The notes: a model not told the origin generated them from the letters alone. Shown: positions 52,965 through 62,798, counted from the first letter of the stretch. The stretch is 64,000 nucleotides of DNA from Halostella litorea (GCF_004785955.1 NZ_SJER01000004.1:310001-374000), one strand, 5' to 3'. Made by a program: numbers and translations.

Positions 52965-55900
52965 ATGGACGCGGACGAGGTGCCGTGGATAGCCCTCGTC
53001 GAGGAACGGTTGGCGTTTCTCGATCGGCTGTCGGAGTCGCCCGCTCACAAGCCTCAACTGGAGACGGACCTCGACTGTTCGCGGTCGACCGTCGACCGCG
53101 CAATTCGACGCCTAGAAGCCGCGGGTCTGGTCGACCGGGTCGGCGACGGCTACGTCACGACGCCGACCGGGCGGGTAGCGGCCCACCGATATCGGTCCTA
53201 CGTCGCCGACCAGCGGACCGTCGACGACGCACAAGCGGTGCTCTCCGTCCTCCCGCCGGACTGCGACGTTCCGCCGGAACTCGTCGCCGGGGGAACGGTC
53301 GCCACGGCCGACGACCGCCCCCACCGTTTGTTCGAACGCCTCGCTCGACACCTCCGCACGGCCGATCGCTATCAGGTCGCGCTGCCAACGCTTGCGGATT
53401 CGCGACACCTCCGCTTGCTCCACGCGCGGGTCCTTTCCGATGGACTGGACGCCGATCTGTTGGTCGCGCCCGCGCTAGCCGACCGCCTCAGAGAGGAGTT
53501 CCCCTCGCTGATCGGCGACCTATTCGCCACGGAGTCGTGTACGATCCGGCGCGCCGATGTCCCGCCGTTCGTGGTCGCCCTTTCGACGAGTGACCCGCCG
53601 ACGGCGGATCCAGCGGCGGCATCGACGCGGGACGGCGGCGCGACAGCCATCGTCGCTACCCACGACGAAGGGGCGCTGGCGGGGACCATCGAAAACGACG
53701 CCGACGCTGCGATCGACCGAGCGCGCACGCTGTTCGCTTCCCTCGGAGAGAACGCCAGATCCCTCGTGAGTCCTCCCGCCGATCGTGATACAAGCACTCC
53801 GCTCCCGGCCGACGACATGCAGACCCACCGCGCCCTCGCCGACGCCGGTATGACCCGCCTCGACCGCGCGTATTTCACGGAGTGCACGCCCGGCGAACCC
53901 GAGACAGCCTGGAGACTGGGGTTCGACCTCGTCGACGCCTACTACGGGTACGCTGTCGGGCGGGTCGACCCATCTCTGGACGAAGGCAAGTCGAACGGCG
54001 ACGCGGCCTCGAAACGGTTGCGAGACCCCGGCGACTTGGACGGCGAGTTCTCCCCATCCGAAACCGAGGCCGGTCTCGAAGCAGGCAGCGACTGGTCGCT
54101 ACCGACCCCACCTGATGTCCCGCAGTCAGACCGAGCCGAATTCGAGGACGGCGTCGCTATCGGCGTCGGAAGCGAGAACGGGGAGACAAGCGGGGGCGAA
54201 GGCGATGGTGAACCCGACAAACCCCGGGCGAGTTCGAGCGGTTCGGTCGTGTCCTCGGTACTGGTCGACCGTCTGGCGGCCGGTGACGACCACGTCGTAT
54301 TGGGTCCGCCGGGGTCCGGGAAGAGCACGGTCTGTCGCCGCGTCGCCTGCCGATGGGTGGAGGCCGGTCACGGCCCCGTCTTCTACCGAGAGGGGGACAC
54401 GTCCGGTAGCGACTTGTCGGGCCTGAAACGAGTCGTGACAGCCGCGGAGGGCCACGCGCTCGTCGTCGTCGAGGACGCCGCCGGCCCGGTAACGGAGCCA
54501 ACGCTCGAATTCCTGCGGACAGTACGGGACGACCCGGAGGTGACCGTCCTCCTCGAGGGGCGTGAAGGGGCGTGGCGCGGTGCTGTCGACGATGTCTCCG
54601 ACCCCCGGTTGCGCGATCTCGCCCGGCGTGTGCTGAGGACTCACCGGCTCCCGGACGTCGACGAGAGGACGTGTCTCCGCGCGATCGCGGCGTTCGAGGC
54701 CGCGACCGGACTGGAAGTCCCGCTCTCCCCGGCCGCGCTCTACGACCGGGTGACGACCGAAGACGGGATCGGCGAGATGTACGTGCTGAGCCACCAGATC
54801 GTCGCTCACGCCATCTCGGCGCCGTGGCTCGACGACGCAACGGCGCCATCGGCGCTCGAGGGCGACGTCAGGGCCGTTTACGACGCGCTCGCACCTCCCG
54901 AGGGAGCCGCCGAGAAGGACTACGAGACGCTTCCGCTCGAGGTTGGGCTCCTCGTGGCTGTGCTTACCGCCGCCGAGCGGTCCGTCACGCCGGGGCTCGT
55001 CCACGCGGTCGCAGCCGAGCGCGCCGACGCCGAGCGCGCCGACCGGGCCCACCGTCGCGTCGAGGAAGTGCTCGACGACCTCGACGGCCGATTGCTCCTC
55101 CGACGCGAGGACTCGGACACTTACCGGACCCAACACCCGCGGTGGGCTATCCGGTTTCTCGAACATGCGACCGACCGGGCCGAACGTGAAACCGTCGCGC
55201 TGTTCGAACGTGCGATCAACGCCGTGCTCGCGCTCGCTGACGACCCCGAAAGGCGAGAACACGTCAGCGATTGGCTCGGTTTCGAACCGCCGTCAGTCAG
55301 TCGGCTGGCGGAGACCGAATCGGTCGACGAACTCGTCGAATCGCTCTTCGGGCTCGCGTTCTCCCACTCGACGCTCGCGCCGCTTTTCGGGACGACCAAA
55401 CACTCGGGCATCGACCTGCCGGACGCCTGTTCGACGGCGGCCCGCCTCGAGTCGATCTCCTGTCGCGGGAAGATGTGGTACGACCACGGCGACGCCGACC
55501 GCGGCGAGACCGAACTGTCGATACTCTGTGACCGCGCGGCGGAGGCGACCGACGAGGGGACGCGCTCGACGTATCTCGCGGAGGGGTACCGGGGACTGGG
55601 GGAGGTCGTGGTCGACCGCGGCGAGACCGAGACCGCACGCGAGTTCCTCGACCGCAGCCTGGCGGCCGCCCGCGACGGGGACGACCCCCGGCACGAGGTC
55701 GGCGCACTGAACTCCCTGGCGTGGGTCGCGATGACCGACGACGATTACGAGCGCGCACAGGAGCACCTCGACGAGGCGCTCGCTGTCGCCGAGGACCTCG
55801 GGCCCTGCGGCGACTACTCGGACACGCTGTACTATCTGGCGCGTCTCGAACGCTCCCGCGGCGATCTGGCCAGCGCCGAGGAGCGACTCACCGAAACCAT

Positions 55901-56594
55901 CGCCCTCGATCGCGCGATTGGCAACCGACAGAACATCTCGTCGTCACTCAAACTGCTCGCCGAAATCGCCGCCAAGCAGGGCGGCGATGACCGCGCCGAG
56001 CGCTACTACCGTCGAAGTATCGAACTCAAACGCGAAGTCGGCGACCGCCCGGGGTTGGCGAAGGCCCTCTACGGGTACGGTGACCTCGTCCGATCCGGCG
56101 GCGATACCGACGCCGCCGAGAGGGCCTTCGAACGGAGCCTGGAGCTCGCACAGGAGAACAATATGCGCCGTCACGAGGGGCGTGTCCTCGGTGGACTGGG
56201 CCGTCTCGCCCTCGACCGTGCGGACCTCGACGCCGCTGCCGATCGGTTCCGCGACCAGCGGGCGATCCACGCGGATCTCGGCTACCGGCGCGGCGTCGCG
56301 GACGCGACCGCCGGGCTGGGTGACGTCGCGACCGAACGAGACGCGCTCGAACGGGCGCGTGAACGCTATCGCGAGAGCGTCGGGGAGTATCGCGAGGTCG
56401 GCGACCGGCGTCGCGCCGCGGAGCGGATGGACGACCTGATCGAGGTCTGTCGGGCGACCGGCGACGAGGCCGCCGCTCTAGAGTGGGCCGAAACCGCCGT
56501 TGCACTCTGTTCCGAGGCGGAACTGCCAGACCTGACGGAGACGTTTCGTGACCACCGCGACGCTTGCGCTCCCGAGAGTGGGCAGGACGACTGA
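52965..56594 (+). CDS. STAND-type NTPase with N-terminal HTH and C-terminal TPR repeats
   Basis: A 1209-residue protein. Winged helix (about 8-70: QLETDLDCSRSTVDRAIRRLE), a FilR1-like regulatory region (about 75-290), an acidic linker, a P-loop NTPase with Walker A GPPGSGKST (G447-T455) and Walker B VVVED (500-504), a winged-helix-like sensor region, and a TPR array (about 868-1190, EYRGLGEVVVDRGETETAREFLDRSL type). The ATG at 52965 has TATA-like ATCATTAAG 24-32 nt upstream. The layout is that of signal-transducing STAND ATPases. Confidence 0.8.
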   Translation: MDADEVPWIALVEERLAFLDRLSESPAHKPQLETDLDCSRSTVDRAIRRLEAAGLVDRVGDGYVTTPTGRVAAHRYRSYVADQRTVDDAQAVLSVLPPDCDVPPELVAGGTVATADDRPHRLFERLARHLRTADRYQVALPTLADSRHLRLLHARVLSDGLDADLLVAPALADRLREEFPSLIGDLFATESCTIRRADVPPFVVALSTSDPPTADPAAASTRDGGATAIVATHDEGALAGTIENDADAAIDRARTLFASLGENARSLVSPPADRDTSTPLPADDMQTHRALADAGMTRLDRAYFTECTPGEPETAWRLGFDLVDAYYGYAVGRVDPSLDEGKSNGDAASKRLRDPGDLDGEFSPSETEAGLEAGSDWSLPTPPDVPQSDRAEFEDGVAIGVGSENGETSGGEGDGEPDKPRASSSGSVVSSVLVDRLAAGDDHVVLGPPGSGKSTVCRRVACRWVEAGHGPVFYREGDTSGSDLSGLKRVVTAAEGHALVVVEDAAGPVTEPTLEFLRTVRDDPEVTVLLEGREGAWRGAVDDVSDPRLRDLARRVLRTHRLPDVDERTCLRAIAAFEAATGLEVPLSPAALYDRVTTEDGIGEMYVLSHQIVAHAISAPWLDDATAPSALEGDVRAVYDALAPPEGAAEKDYETLPLEVGLLVAVLTAAERSVTPGLVHAVAAERADAERADRAHRRVEEVLDDLDGRLLLRREDSDTYRTQHPRWAIRFLEHATDRAERETVALFERAINAVLALADDPERREHVSDWLGFEPPSVSRLAETESVDELVESLFGLAFSHSTLAPLFGTTKHSGIDLPDACSTAARLESISCRGKMWYDHGDADRGETELSILCDRAAEATDEGTRSTYLAEGYRGLGEVVVDRGETETAREFLDRSLAAARDGDDPRHEVGALNSLAWVAMTDDDYERAQEHLDEALAVAEDLGPCGDYSDTLYYLARLERSRGDLASAEERLTETIALDRAIGNRQNISSSLKLLAEIAAKQGGDDRAERYYRRSIELKREVGDRPGLAKALYGYGDLVRSGGDTDAAERAFERSLELAQENNMRRHEGRVLGGLGRLALDRADLDAAADRFRDQRAIHADLGYRRGVADATAGLGDVATERDALERARERYRESVGEYREVGDRRRAAERMDDLIEVCRATGDEAAALEWAETAVALCSEAELPDLTETFRDHRDACAPESGQDD

Positions 56595-56789
56595 GACCAG
56601 CGGACAGGGACTGGCTATCGTCGTAGCAAAGTCACCTGGTTCGCTCTCAGCTCCCAAAGCTGGACGGTTCCGGCGAGTGACGAGACCAAGGCGGCCACCC
56701 GTCGTGAACAGCAGTGTGAATTTTGATTAACTGAATTTCTGCCCCTGCCTCGTTGCGTCCCATTATCGGAACACCCGTCGACCAAGCCA

Positions 56790-57779
56790 CTACAACCCGA
56801 GGTCCCAGCGCTGACTTGTATGCCGCTTCAACTCGTCGCTCGCGCGGTCGGAGATACGATACGTCCGACCCTGCTCGACGACGGCGCCCGCCCGCTCTAG
56901 ATGTTCGAGGTGAGCGTACGCCTCGCCCGGCCCATGGAGGATGTGAATGCCGTCCAGATCCCCGAACAACTCGGCGCTAACCTCCCACGTGTCGAGCGGG
57001 CCCGATCCTTCGAGCACCTGCAGCACGCGCAGCGCCCGTTCCTCGTGATGGTGGATGATGTGTTCGGCCCGGGCGGTCGGATCGTCGATGGGGTCACGAT
57101 GGCCGGGCCATGCGCGAGCGTATTCCGCGTCCGCGATGGCCCGGAGTGCGCGAAGATACTTTTCGAGCGGTTCGTCCACCCGTACGTCAGCACCGCCGAC
57201 GTTCGGTGTGTACTCGGGGAGCAGTGCGTCCCCCGTGAAGACGACGTCGGCCCCGTCGAGGGTCGTCTCGAACAGGCACAACCCCGCAGCGTGCCCCGAC
57301 GTGTGGACGACGCGCAGGTCGTGGCCGTTGACGGCGAACGTATCGCCGTCCTCCATCGGAGTCACCTCCGGTGAGTCATCCATCGACGGCAGGGCCATCC
57401 GTTCCCGGAGCGTGGCCTGTTCGGGGTCCGGGATCCCCCACTCGTCGAAATACCGCTCCTGCATTCCGTGTAAGGCTTCCCACTCCTCCACGTCCCCGGC
57501 GACGAGCGGAGCGTCGTCGGCGTGTACGTACACTTCCGCGCCACTTCGCGATTGGATCGCTCCGGCCAGGCCGGTGTGGTCGGGGTGCCAGTGGGTCAGG
57601 AAGATCCGGTCGATATCCTCGATGGCGACCCCGTGGTCGGATAATGCCTCTTCCAACTGCGCTCGTGTCGCATCCATCCAGTCGCCCGTATCGATGAGCA
57701 CCGTTTCGGGCCCGTCGTCGAAGAGGTACGCGTTGTTGTTTCCCTCGAACGCGGAGTTCGACAGCGTGATACGGTCCAT
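56790..57779 (-). CDS. Metallo-beta-lactamase hydrolase with C-terminal winged helix
   Basis: A 329-residue protein. MBL motifs are VLIDTGDW, FLTHWHPDHTGLAGAI, HTSGHAAG, FTGDALLPEY and AWPGHRDPI. The C-terminal ~80 residues form an HTH-like domain (YAHLEHLERAGAVVEQGRTY), as in other MBL hydrolases of the lactonase or hydroxyacylglutathione type. Start ATG 57779. Substrate unknown. It converges on the STAND gene. Confidence 0.75.
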   Translation of the reverse strand: MDRITLSNSAFEGNNNAYLFDDGPETVLIDTGDWMDATRAQLEEALSDHGVAIEDIDRIFLTHWHPDHTGLAGAIQSRSGAEVYVHADDAPLVAGDVEEWEALHGMQERYFDEWGIPDPEQATLRERMALPSMDDSPEVTPMEDGDTFAVNGHDLRVVHTSGHAAGLCLFETTLDGADVVFTGDALLPEYTPNVGGADVRVDEPLEKYLRALRAIADAEYARAWPGHRDPIDDPTARAEHIIHHHEERALRVLQVLEGSGPLDTWEVSAELFGDLDGIHILHGPGEAYAHLEHLERAGAVVEQGRTYRISDRASDELKRHTSQRWDLGL

Positions 57780-58064
57780 ACCAACCGTAACCAACCCCTG
57801 GGTTTTGGTTGTATCGTCGGAGCCAGGTGACCCTCGTCACGACGACCAGTGTGGATTGATGTCCCCTACTGAGATGGGCCGGTATAGCGAAACGAACCGG
57901 GTTTGAAACGAAATCATTCACCGGATCGATACTAACGGTAAGTACGTTTCAAACTGTCTCGGGAAAATCAGCTGATGGATAAGGTGGTAAACTGAACACC
58001 ACAAACCTGCGCGAATGAAGCCTTTCTGTATAGGGATTCTACATAATCCCGGATGTGAGTGAGA

Positions 58065-58439
58065 ATGTCTCCTAATAACGATCCCGCTGACGAGTCAGGA
58101 GAACAGTCACTAACTGATATCCCCTTATCCCTTGACGCGATTCTCGACATTCTGGCGAATCACCGTCGTCGATTCCTCTTGGAATATCTGTGGGACCAGC
58201 CCGAGAATGTCGGGTCCTTTGAGGAAGCAACTAAATATACAGTGCTGAAAATGGGGCGAAAGCAAGGTGTACAACCAAATCACGACGACGTTCAGGTTGA
58301 TCTCCAGCATCACCACCTACCAAAGATGGCTGACGCTGGCGTCATTGAGTACGATATCCGGAGTCAAACGATCCGCTATCACGAAAACGAACGCCTCGAG
58401 ACGGCCTACGAACGAGTGAACGAGCTTACCGTGACCTGA
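58065..58439 (+). CDS. DUF7344 winged-helix regulator
   Basis: A 124-residue protein of the haloarchaeal DUF7344 type. After an acidic N-terminus it has LDAILDILANHRRRFLLEYLWDQ, a long middle helix, and VQVDLQHHHLPKMADAGVIEYD with RYHENERLETAYERV, an ArsR-like HTH. A HalOD1 protein lies on the opposite strand downstream. Role unknown but probably DNA-binding. Confidence 0.75.
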   Translation: MSPNNDPADESGEQSLTDIPLSLDAILDILANHRRRFLLEYLWDQPENVGSFEEATKYTVLKMGRKQGVQPNHDDVQVDLQHHHLPKMADAGVIEYDIRSQTIRYHENERLETAYERVNELTVT

Positions 58440-58463
58440 CCTTCGAACCGTTGCCCGTCTACT

Positions 58464-58745
58464 CTATTCTTCCGGCTTTTCGACACAGACGGAGCCGTCA
58501 CCGCTGACGTTGACTACGTATCCATTGTAGGAGAAGGACAAGTGTCCACGTCTTCGTTCGTTGGACGGCGTGGGGGCAAAGACTCTGTCTATGGCATCCG
58601 GGTCGATTACTTCGTACAACGGGGGAGTAAGTTCCATCGGGTCGACGCTCTCTGCTTTGGCCATCGCTTCAACTACCGATTCGCTAAGATTCCCGGCCTC
58701 TGCTGTTGCGGTCTGAACCTGGTTCATTGAACCACCGTACGCCAT
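58464..58745 (-). CDS. HalOD1 output-domain protein
   Basis: A 93-residue stand-alone HalOD1 protein: SVVEAMAKAESVDPMELTPPLYEVIDPDAIDRVF then FSYNGYVVNVSGDGSVCVEK. HalOD1 domains are predicted output modules of haloarchaeal signalling. The start is ATG 58745 or ATG 58727. It converges on the DUF7344 gene. Confidence 0.78.
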   Translation of the reverse strand: MAYGGSMNQVQTATAEAGNLSESVVEAMAKAESVDPMELTPPLYEVIDPDAIDRVFAPTPSNERRRGHLSFSYNGYVVNVSGDGSVCVEKPEE

Positions 58746-58807
58746 CCCCCTTCTTGAACCTGTCGTCTATTGTACATTTCGCAGACTGGCTTAAGAGCGA
58801 CTGCGAA

Positions 58808-59296
58808 TTACCCAGTGTCCCCCTCGGTCGTGTACTCCTTTCCCAGATCGTCAAAAGGCTGGGTCCGTTCCCGCTTCATCATCTCTATCCGTTCAATAGT
58901 AACACCAAGTTCTTTCAGTTCGTCGAGGGCTGACTCGATATACTTCCGTGAGTAGCCCACCAGTTCGATAGCGACGTTCTGTTTGTTGGTCAGCAGTTCC
59001 CGAATGCTCACTACCCCCGACACCGCAAGAATCTGTTTGCCCAGTGTCCCCCGACGCCCGTACGGAACTGTGCCGATGGCGAGCAGGTGGTGGTCCAGCC
59101 CAGCCTTCTCATAGTTGACGGTAGGGTGATATCCAGTTATAACACCGTTTTCCTCCAGCTTCTGGATCCGATTCCCGACCGTACTGGAGGAGACACCTAC
59201 CTTCTCAGCTATACCAGCCGTCGTATTGTCCCGGGCATTCTGCTGGAGAAGATACAGAATGCCTTTGTCGACGTTGTCGAGTTTATCCAGAACCAT
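58808..59296 (-). CDS. Lrp/AsnC-family regulator
   Basis: A 162-residue Lrp-type regulator. HTH region DKGILYLLQQNARDNTTAG and VSSSTVGNRIQKLEENGVITGY is followed by a RAM-type effector domain (HHLLAIGTVPYGRRGTLGKQILAVSGVVSIRELL, QNVAIELVGYSRKYIE). Start ATG 59296. Downstream lies a HalOD1 gene. Likely senses an amino acid or small ligand. Confidence 0.85.
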   Translation of the reverse strand: MVLDKLDNVDKGILYLLQQNARDNTTAGIAEKVGVSSSTVGNRIQKLEENGVITGYHPTVNYEKAGLDHHLLAIGTVPYGRRGTLGKQILAVSGVVSIRELLTNKQNVAIELVGYSRKYIESALDELKELGVTIERIEMMKRERTQPFDDLGKEYTTEGDTG

Positions 59297-59728
59297 TGCT
59301 AAACTTCACAGGCCGCATTCTGAAGTGCTTTGGCCCCACCCTGCCCTACAGCCATTACACGAGTGCCATTTTCTATCGATGCATCATCTGTACAGGGTTA
59401 TTGAGATACGCCCTCTGTTATCGGAGGTGACCGTACTCTCCGATAAGTTCCAAGCTCCCCTGTCGAATCTCCTTGGACCAGGGAGAGGGGAGCGGACGAA
59501 CGGCAGTGGGGCGGCCCGGTCTCAGATTCGTCGCGCTGACGTACCTTCTCGGCCAGCGATGCAACCACGAACCTGCGCCGGGCGTTGGCGAGGAGTTCGA
59601 AGAGGGCGTCCGTTTCTACGTCGAGTTTCCTAGGAACGAATAGTCAGTTTTCGTGTGTTCTTTCACCACCTGCTTCTATGCCGCCACGCTGAAACGGGAA
59701 CTCAGTAGATCGACCAGCGGCGGCTATA
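59297..59728. other. Intergenic region with a coding remnant
   Basis: About 430 bases. Near 59508-59643 a plus-strand frame reads FVALTYLLGQRCNHEPAPG and then GEEFEEGVRFYVEFPRNE, followed by a stop, with no start codon. It resembles the end of an acidic haloarchaeal protein, so it is probably a decayed gene fragment. Confidence 0.4.
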
Positions 59729-60115
59729 TCAGTTGTCCTTCCAGATAAGCCCGTAAATCATCGCGTCCAGCACTACGTCCTCGGCTTCGTTCTCACAGGT
59801 AACGTCCCACGTCAACTCGAAGCGGTCGTCCCGTTCGACGACGGTCTCGTAGGTCGCATAACAGACGACTCGCTCACCCGTGTACACTGGTTGGTGGAAC
59901 TCGAACTCCATTTCCGTCGCCAGCACCTCGTGGTCACCACCTAACTTGGTGGGCATCGTTGCCGTCAGGAGGCCCTGAACCATCACTCGGCCGTCGTCGT
60001 CCGGTTCGACGTGTCGGGGCTGGTCATCACCGGAGAGAGACGCAAACTGTTGGACCTCTTCGACGGTGAACGTCCGTTCGTACGTGATGGTCCGTCCCTG
60101 CTTGGGTTCCTCCAT
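59729..60115 (-). CDS. MaoC-like hotdog-fold protein
   Basis: A 128-residue MaoC/hotdog protein. FTVEEVQQFASLSGDDQPRH gives the hydratase-type active-site region (the usual Asp/His pair appears as DDQ-RH), followed by VMVQGLLTATMPTKL, EFEFHQPVYTGERVVCYATYE and DVTCENEAEDVVLDA. A TATA-like ATATTTTAACC lies about 24-34 nt upstream. Possible acyl-CoA hydratase or thioesterase; substrate unknown. Confidence 0.75.
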   Translation of the reverse strand: MEEPKQGRTITYERTFTVEEVQQFASLSGDDQPRHVEPDDDGRVMVQGLLTATMPTKLGGDHEVLATEMEFEFHQPVYTGERVVCYATYETVVERDDRFELTWDVTCENEAEDVVLDAMIYGLIWKDN

Positions 60116-60662
60116 CGTCCGAATCTCGGGGCTCCCGAGGTTAAAATATCCGGAGACAGGCGTCGTCCGCAGCCCCTGTCAACCCCGCCCCCAGCGATCC
60201 CCCGCCGCCCTCGCTCTTGTGACCAGACCTTGTCAGCAACCGCCGGATGCGTGGAATTGGGTTGGTCCTGTGAGCGGTTAGACCCTCTTTGGGGAGTTAG
60301 CGGTCCGGGGCATCACTCACCGCTGTCACCAGCAGTTTCCGGGGCTTCACCGGGGATACGATCCCGACTCGTAGAGTGCGCTCCGCCGGCGTTTCTGTGG
60401 AAGAGAGAATTGAAAGTGGGTGTCGTGGGGCAGCGGCACGAACGACTTGGAGTCGGTCCGCTTTCGCGCCGGGCATGGCCGTATCACACGGTTGGACAAG
60501 CCGCGCCAGAGCCCGGGTCGACGCCTGTCTCGTACGTGCCGTTAGAGGGTACGTCGACGGAAGAGATATAGATTCGGCTGGTAACAATGTTCATCAACGA
60601 ACTACCATAGTAGAACCCGACTGCTCCCGAGAATTATCAGTATCCTATCCGAATCCGGTGCC
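60116..60662. other. Intergenic region, no supported gene
   Basis: About 550 bases. The MaoC-gene TATA element is near 60138-60150. Several open frames on both strands lack motifs. The region looks like decayed sequence leading to the pseudogene at 60663. Confidence 0.4.
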
Positions 60663-60915
60663 GTGCGTCGCCGCAAGCATCTCGCCCTCACAGCCGGCTT
60701 GGCTGCCATGGCCGACTGCTCGGAGGACGGGCCACCCGCCCCGGCGTCGTTCGAAGTCGCCAGCCTGGATGCGCCGGCGACGATCGACACGCAGTCTGAA
60801 GCGGCGGCCACGGTGTCCGTCGGATCCTTTCTCCCGTTGCTGTAGTGGCGGAGACGTTGGTCTATTCCGAAACGACTTCGCGTTGAACACATGGCCACAC
60901 CGTTGTACGTGGTGA
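60663..60915 (+). pseudogene. Frameshifted Tat lipoprotein with CARDB-like domain
   Basis: GTG 60663 opens a frame RRRKHLALTAGLAAMADCSEDG (signal and lipobox) followed by ASFEVASLDAPATIDTQSEA and TVSV, then a premature stop at 60845. An adjacent frame continues GGDVGLFRNDFALNTWPHRCTW to a stop at 60915, which fits the continuation of a CARDB-type beta-strand (VRN-GGDVGLFR). A single shift near 60820-60840 explains it. Confidence 0.6.
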
Positions 60916-61104
60916 GTACGCGAATCCAACTCGCAAATAGCTATATCCGAGTGCATCAACCAGGGCGAGTTAGCCATTATCTGCCATACAAAACGCCACG
61001 GTGAGTCGGTTGGATCTCCGGTGACAGTATCGACGAATCCCCCAGAGGGAACTGTATCGGTCGGGGGCGAGCCCCGAATCACGAGGCGACCATGCAGATC
61101 AGAC

Positions 61105-61761
61105 ATGAGCATAATCGCTGAGCTTACGATCCCGACATCGGAGTTCGCGCTTGGGCAGACACTACAGGCGATACCCGACATCACAGTCGAGTTCGAGCGG
61201 GTCGTCACCCATAGCCAGGAGTGGGTAATGCCGTTCCTCTGGGTGAAAACGGACGATATGGAAACCGTACACCGCGAGATCACCGCCGATCCCACGGTAG
61301 AAGAGGCCACCGTCGCCGACCAGTTCGACGGGGTCGTTCTCTACCAGATCCGCTGGAGTGCGGAGATCCGAGAGTTGATCAACGCGATCTTCGACCAGTC
61401 CGGCGTCCTGATAGAGGGGACTGCCAACGCGTCCAACTGGGACATACTGGTGCAGTTCGACAATCACCAGAGCCTCGGCAAGATCAAGGAGTACTTCCAG
61501 CCGGGACGGACTGCATTCACGCTGGAGCGACTCTATTCGCCCGAGACACCACGGGAGGTGGAGTTCAATCTCACGGCTGCCCAGCGGGATACGCTCGTCA
61601 TGGCGATCGAACGGGGCTTCTTCGAGGTTCCCCGGGAAACGACGCTAGAGGACCTCGCCTCGGAGCTGGATATCACCAGCACCGCCGTCTCGGAGCGTCT
61701 CCGCCGGGCGATCTGCACGCTGGGGAAGAACGCGCTGAGTATCGAGGACGAGATCGAGTAG
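61105..61761 (+). CDS. Bacterio-opsin activator-type HTH regulator
   Basis: A 218-residue regulator. The C-terminal HTH_10 (Bat) helix-turn-helix is LTAAQRDTLVMAIERGFFEVPRETTLEDLASEL and TAVSERLRRAICTL. The N-terminal ~150 residues hold a small ligand-binding-like domain with TVEFERVVTHSQEWVMPFLWV and GTANASNWDILVQF. Start ATG 61105; no leader signal could be fixed. It belongs with the surrounding regulator cluster. Confidence 0.82.
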   Translation: MSIIAELTIPTSEFALGQTLQAIPDITVEFERVVTHSQEWVMPFLWVKTDDMETVHREITADPTVEEATVADQFDGVVLYQIRWSAEIRELINAIFDQSGVLIEGTANASNWDILVQFDNHQSLGKIKEYFQPGRTAFTLERLYSPETPREVEFNLTAAQRDTLVMAIERGFFEVPRETTLEDLASELDITSTAVSERLRRAICTLGKNALSIEDEIE

Positions 61762-61845
61762 GGACGGTCAGGCCGACCGGATAAACCCCTTGAGTGAGAC
61801 GGCCACGGACTGTTCGCTACGGAGGGTGTACTGCAGACCGTAGTA

Positions 61846-62211
61846 ATGGCCCGCAAGAACGACCCTGTAGAGATCAGTAGCCTCGCCCCGACGGGAGAAT
61901 CCAGTGCTGAGCACCGTATCGAGTGTACCGACGACGCGTGTCTGTACCGTCTTTCCGACACGGAGAAGCCGAGTGAGGGAGTCGCCACCGCGGTCAACAC
62001 CCACCTCGAACGCACCGGGCTTGATCTATCGCTCGCTGAGCAGACGCCGCTCTACGACGCTATCGACCCCGACGCGTTGAATAGCCTCTTTTCGCCCCGC
62101 GACGCCCCAACGCAACAGATCTCGTTTTCCTATCACGGGTATAAAGTAAGGGTCACCGGTGACGGAGTGATCTTTCTGGACAGAGGGGACGACATCGGAA
62201 GTAGACGGTAG
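61846..62211 (+). CDS. HalOD1 output-domain protein (second)
   Basis: A 121-residue HalOD1 protein. N-terminal EHRIECTDDACLYRLSDTEKPSEGVATAV, then LAEQTPLYDAIDPDALNSLF and SFSYHGYKVRVTGDGVIFLD. It lies 84 nt after the Bat-type regulator and may be co-transcribed. Compared with the HalOD1 gene at 58464 it has a longer N-terminus. Confidence 0.8.
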   Translation: MARKNDPVEISSLAPTGESSAEHRIECTDDACLYRLSDTEKPSEGVATAVNTHLERTGLDLSLAEQTPLYDAIDPDALNSLFSPRDAPTQQISFSYHGYKVRVTGDGVIFLDRGDDIGSRR

Positions 62212-62549
62212 GGATATCGCCCCTTCTTCCGGATCGTATCTCTCACTGGACTAGCCGTGTGCGGAGGCTTCTCAACGAACACCTGACTCGACGGGGCCGT
62301 TACGCTCGCACCATCCGAACTGGAGATTCGGATCCATTACCGGATCGTCACCCACGAACTCGCTGAAATCATCCGGCTGGGCGTCATCCCTGCCGGTTGG
62401 ATTGCTGTTCGGAGAAGCCTGCTTGTGATACGACCGTGCCGATGATACTTGGATCGGGAGAATGGAACCGGAGGGAGTCTATCAAGCCGAAGACCCATTC
62501 GGACTGTTGACGAGAACCCATTTATCACTACGGATTCAACCCGTTAGCT
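62212..62549. other. Intergenic region with a 7-bp hairpin
   Basis: About 340 bases. ATCCGAA-CTGGAGA-TTCGGAT at 62313-62333 is a perfect 7-base stem with a 7-base loop, possibly a transcript end or structural RNA element of the HalOD1 gene. No gene is supported. Confidence 0.4.
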
Positions 62550-62798
62550 ATGGCGGAAACGCTCACAGCCCTCTCCCAGCGGAACGAAACGTTCTGGATC
62601 GGTTTGGTCGTATTCCTTCTCGGGGTGGCGACGCCGGAGAATCTCCTGCTCGGAGGTGTTGCGCTCTCGAGGGCGCTGATCGTGCTTGGTGGAGGAATCC
62701 TTCTGGTGAGGCTCTTTGTCGGTGTCTATAGAATCCTCAAGACGACGGCGGAGGCAGGGACGGACGGATATCGTGATGGGAAGCGTCCCGACGAGTAG
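62550..62798 (+). CDS. Small two-helix membrane protein
   Basis: An 82-residue membrane protein with helices FWIGLVVFLLGVATP and LLLGGVALSRALIVLGGGILLV and a basic-acidic C-terminal tail GTDGYRDGKRPDE. A TATA-like CATTTATCAC at 62517-62528 is 22-33 nt before the ATG. It is followed by one arm of a duplicated element. Function unknown. Confidence 0.55.
   Translation: MAETLTALSQRNETFWIGLVVFLLGVATPENLLLGGVALSRALIVLGGGILLVRLFVGVYRILKTTAEAGTDGYRDGKRPDE

Noticed and set aside
54126-55262. Minus-strand open frame of 378 codons
   Set aside because: Antisense shadow of the STAND gene; composition is typical of frame-opening bias.
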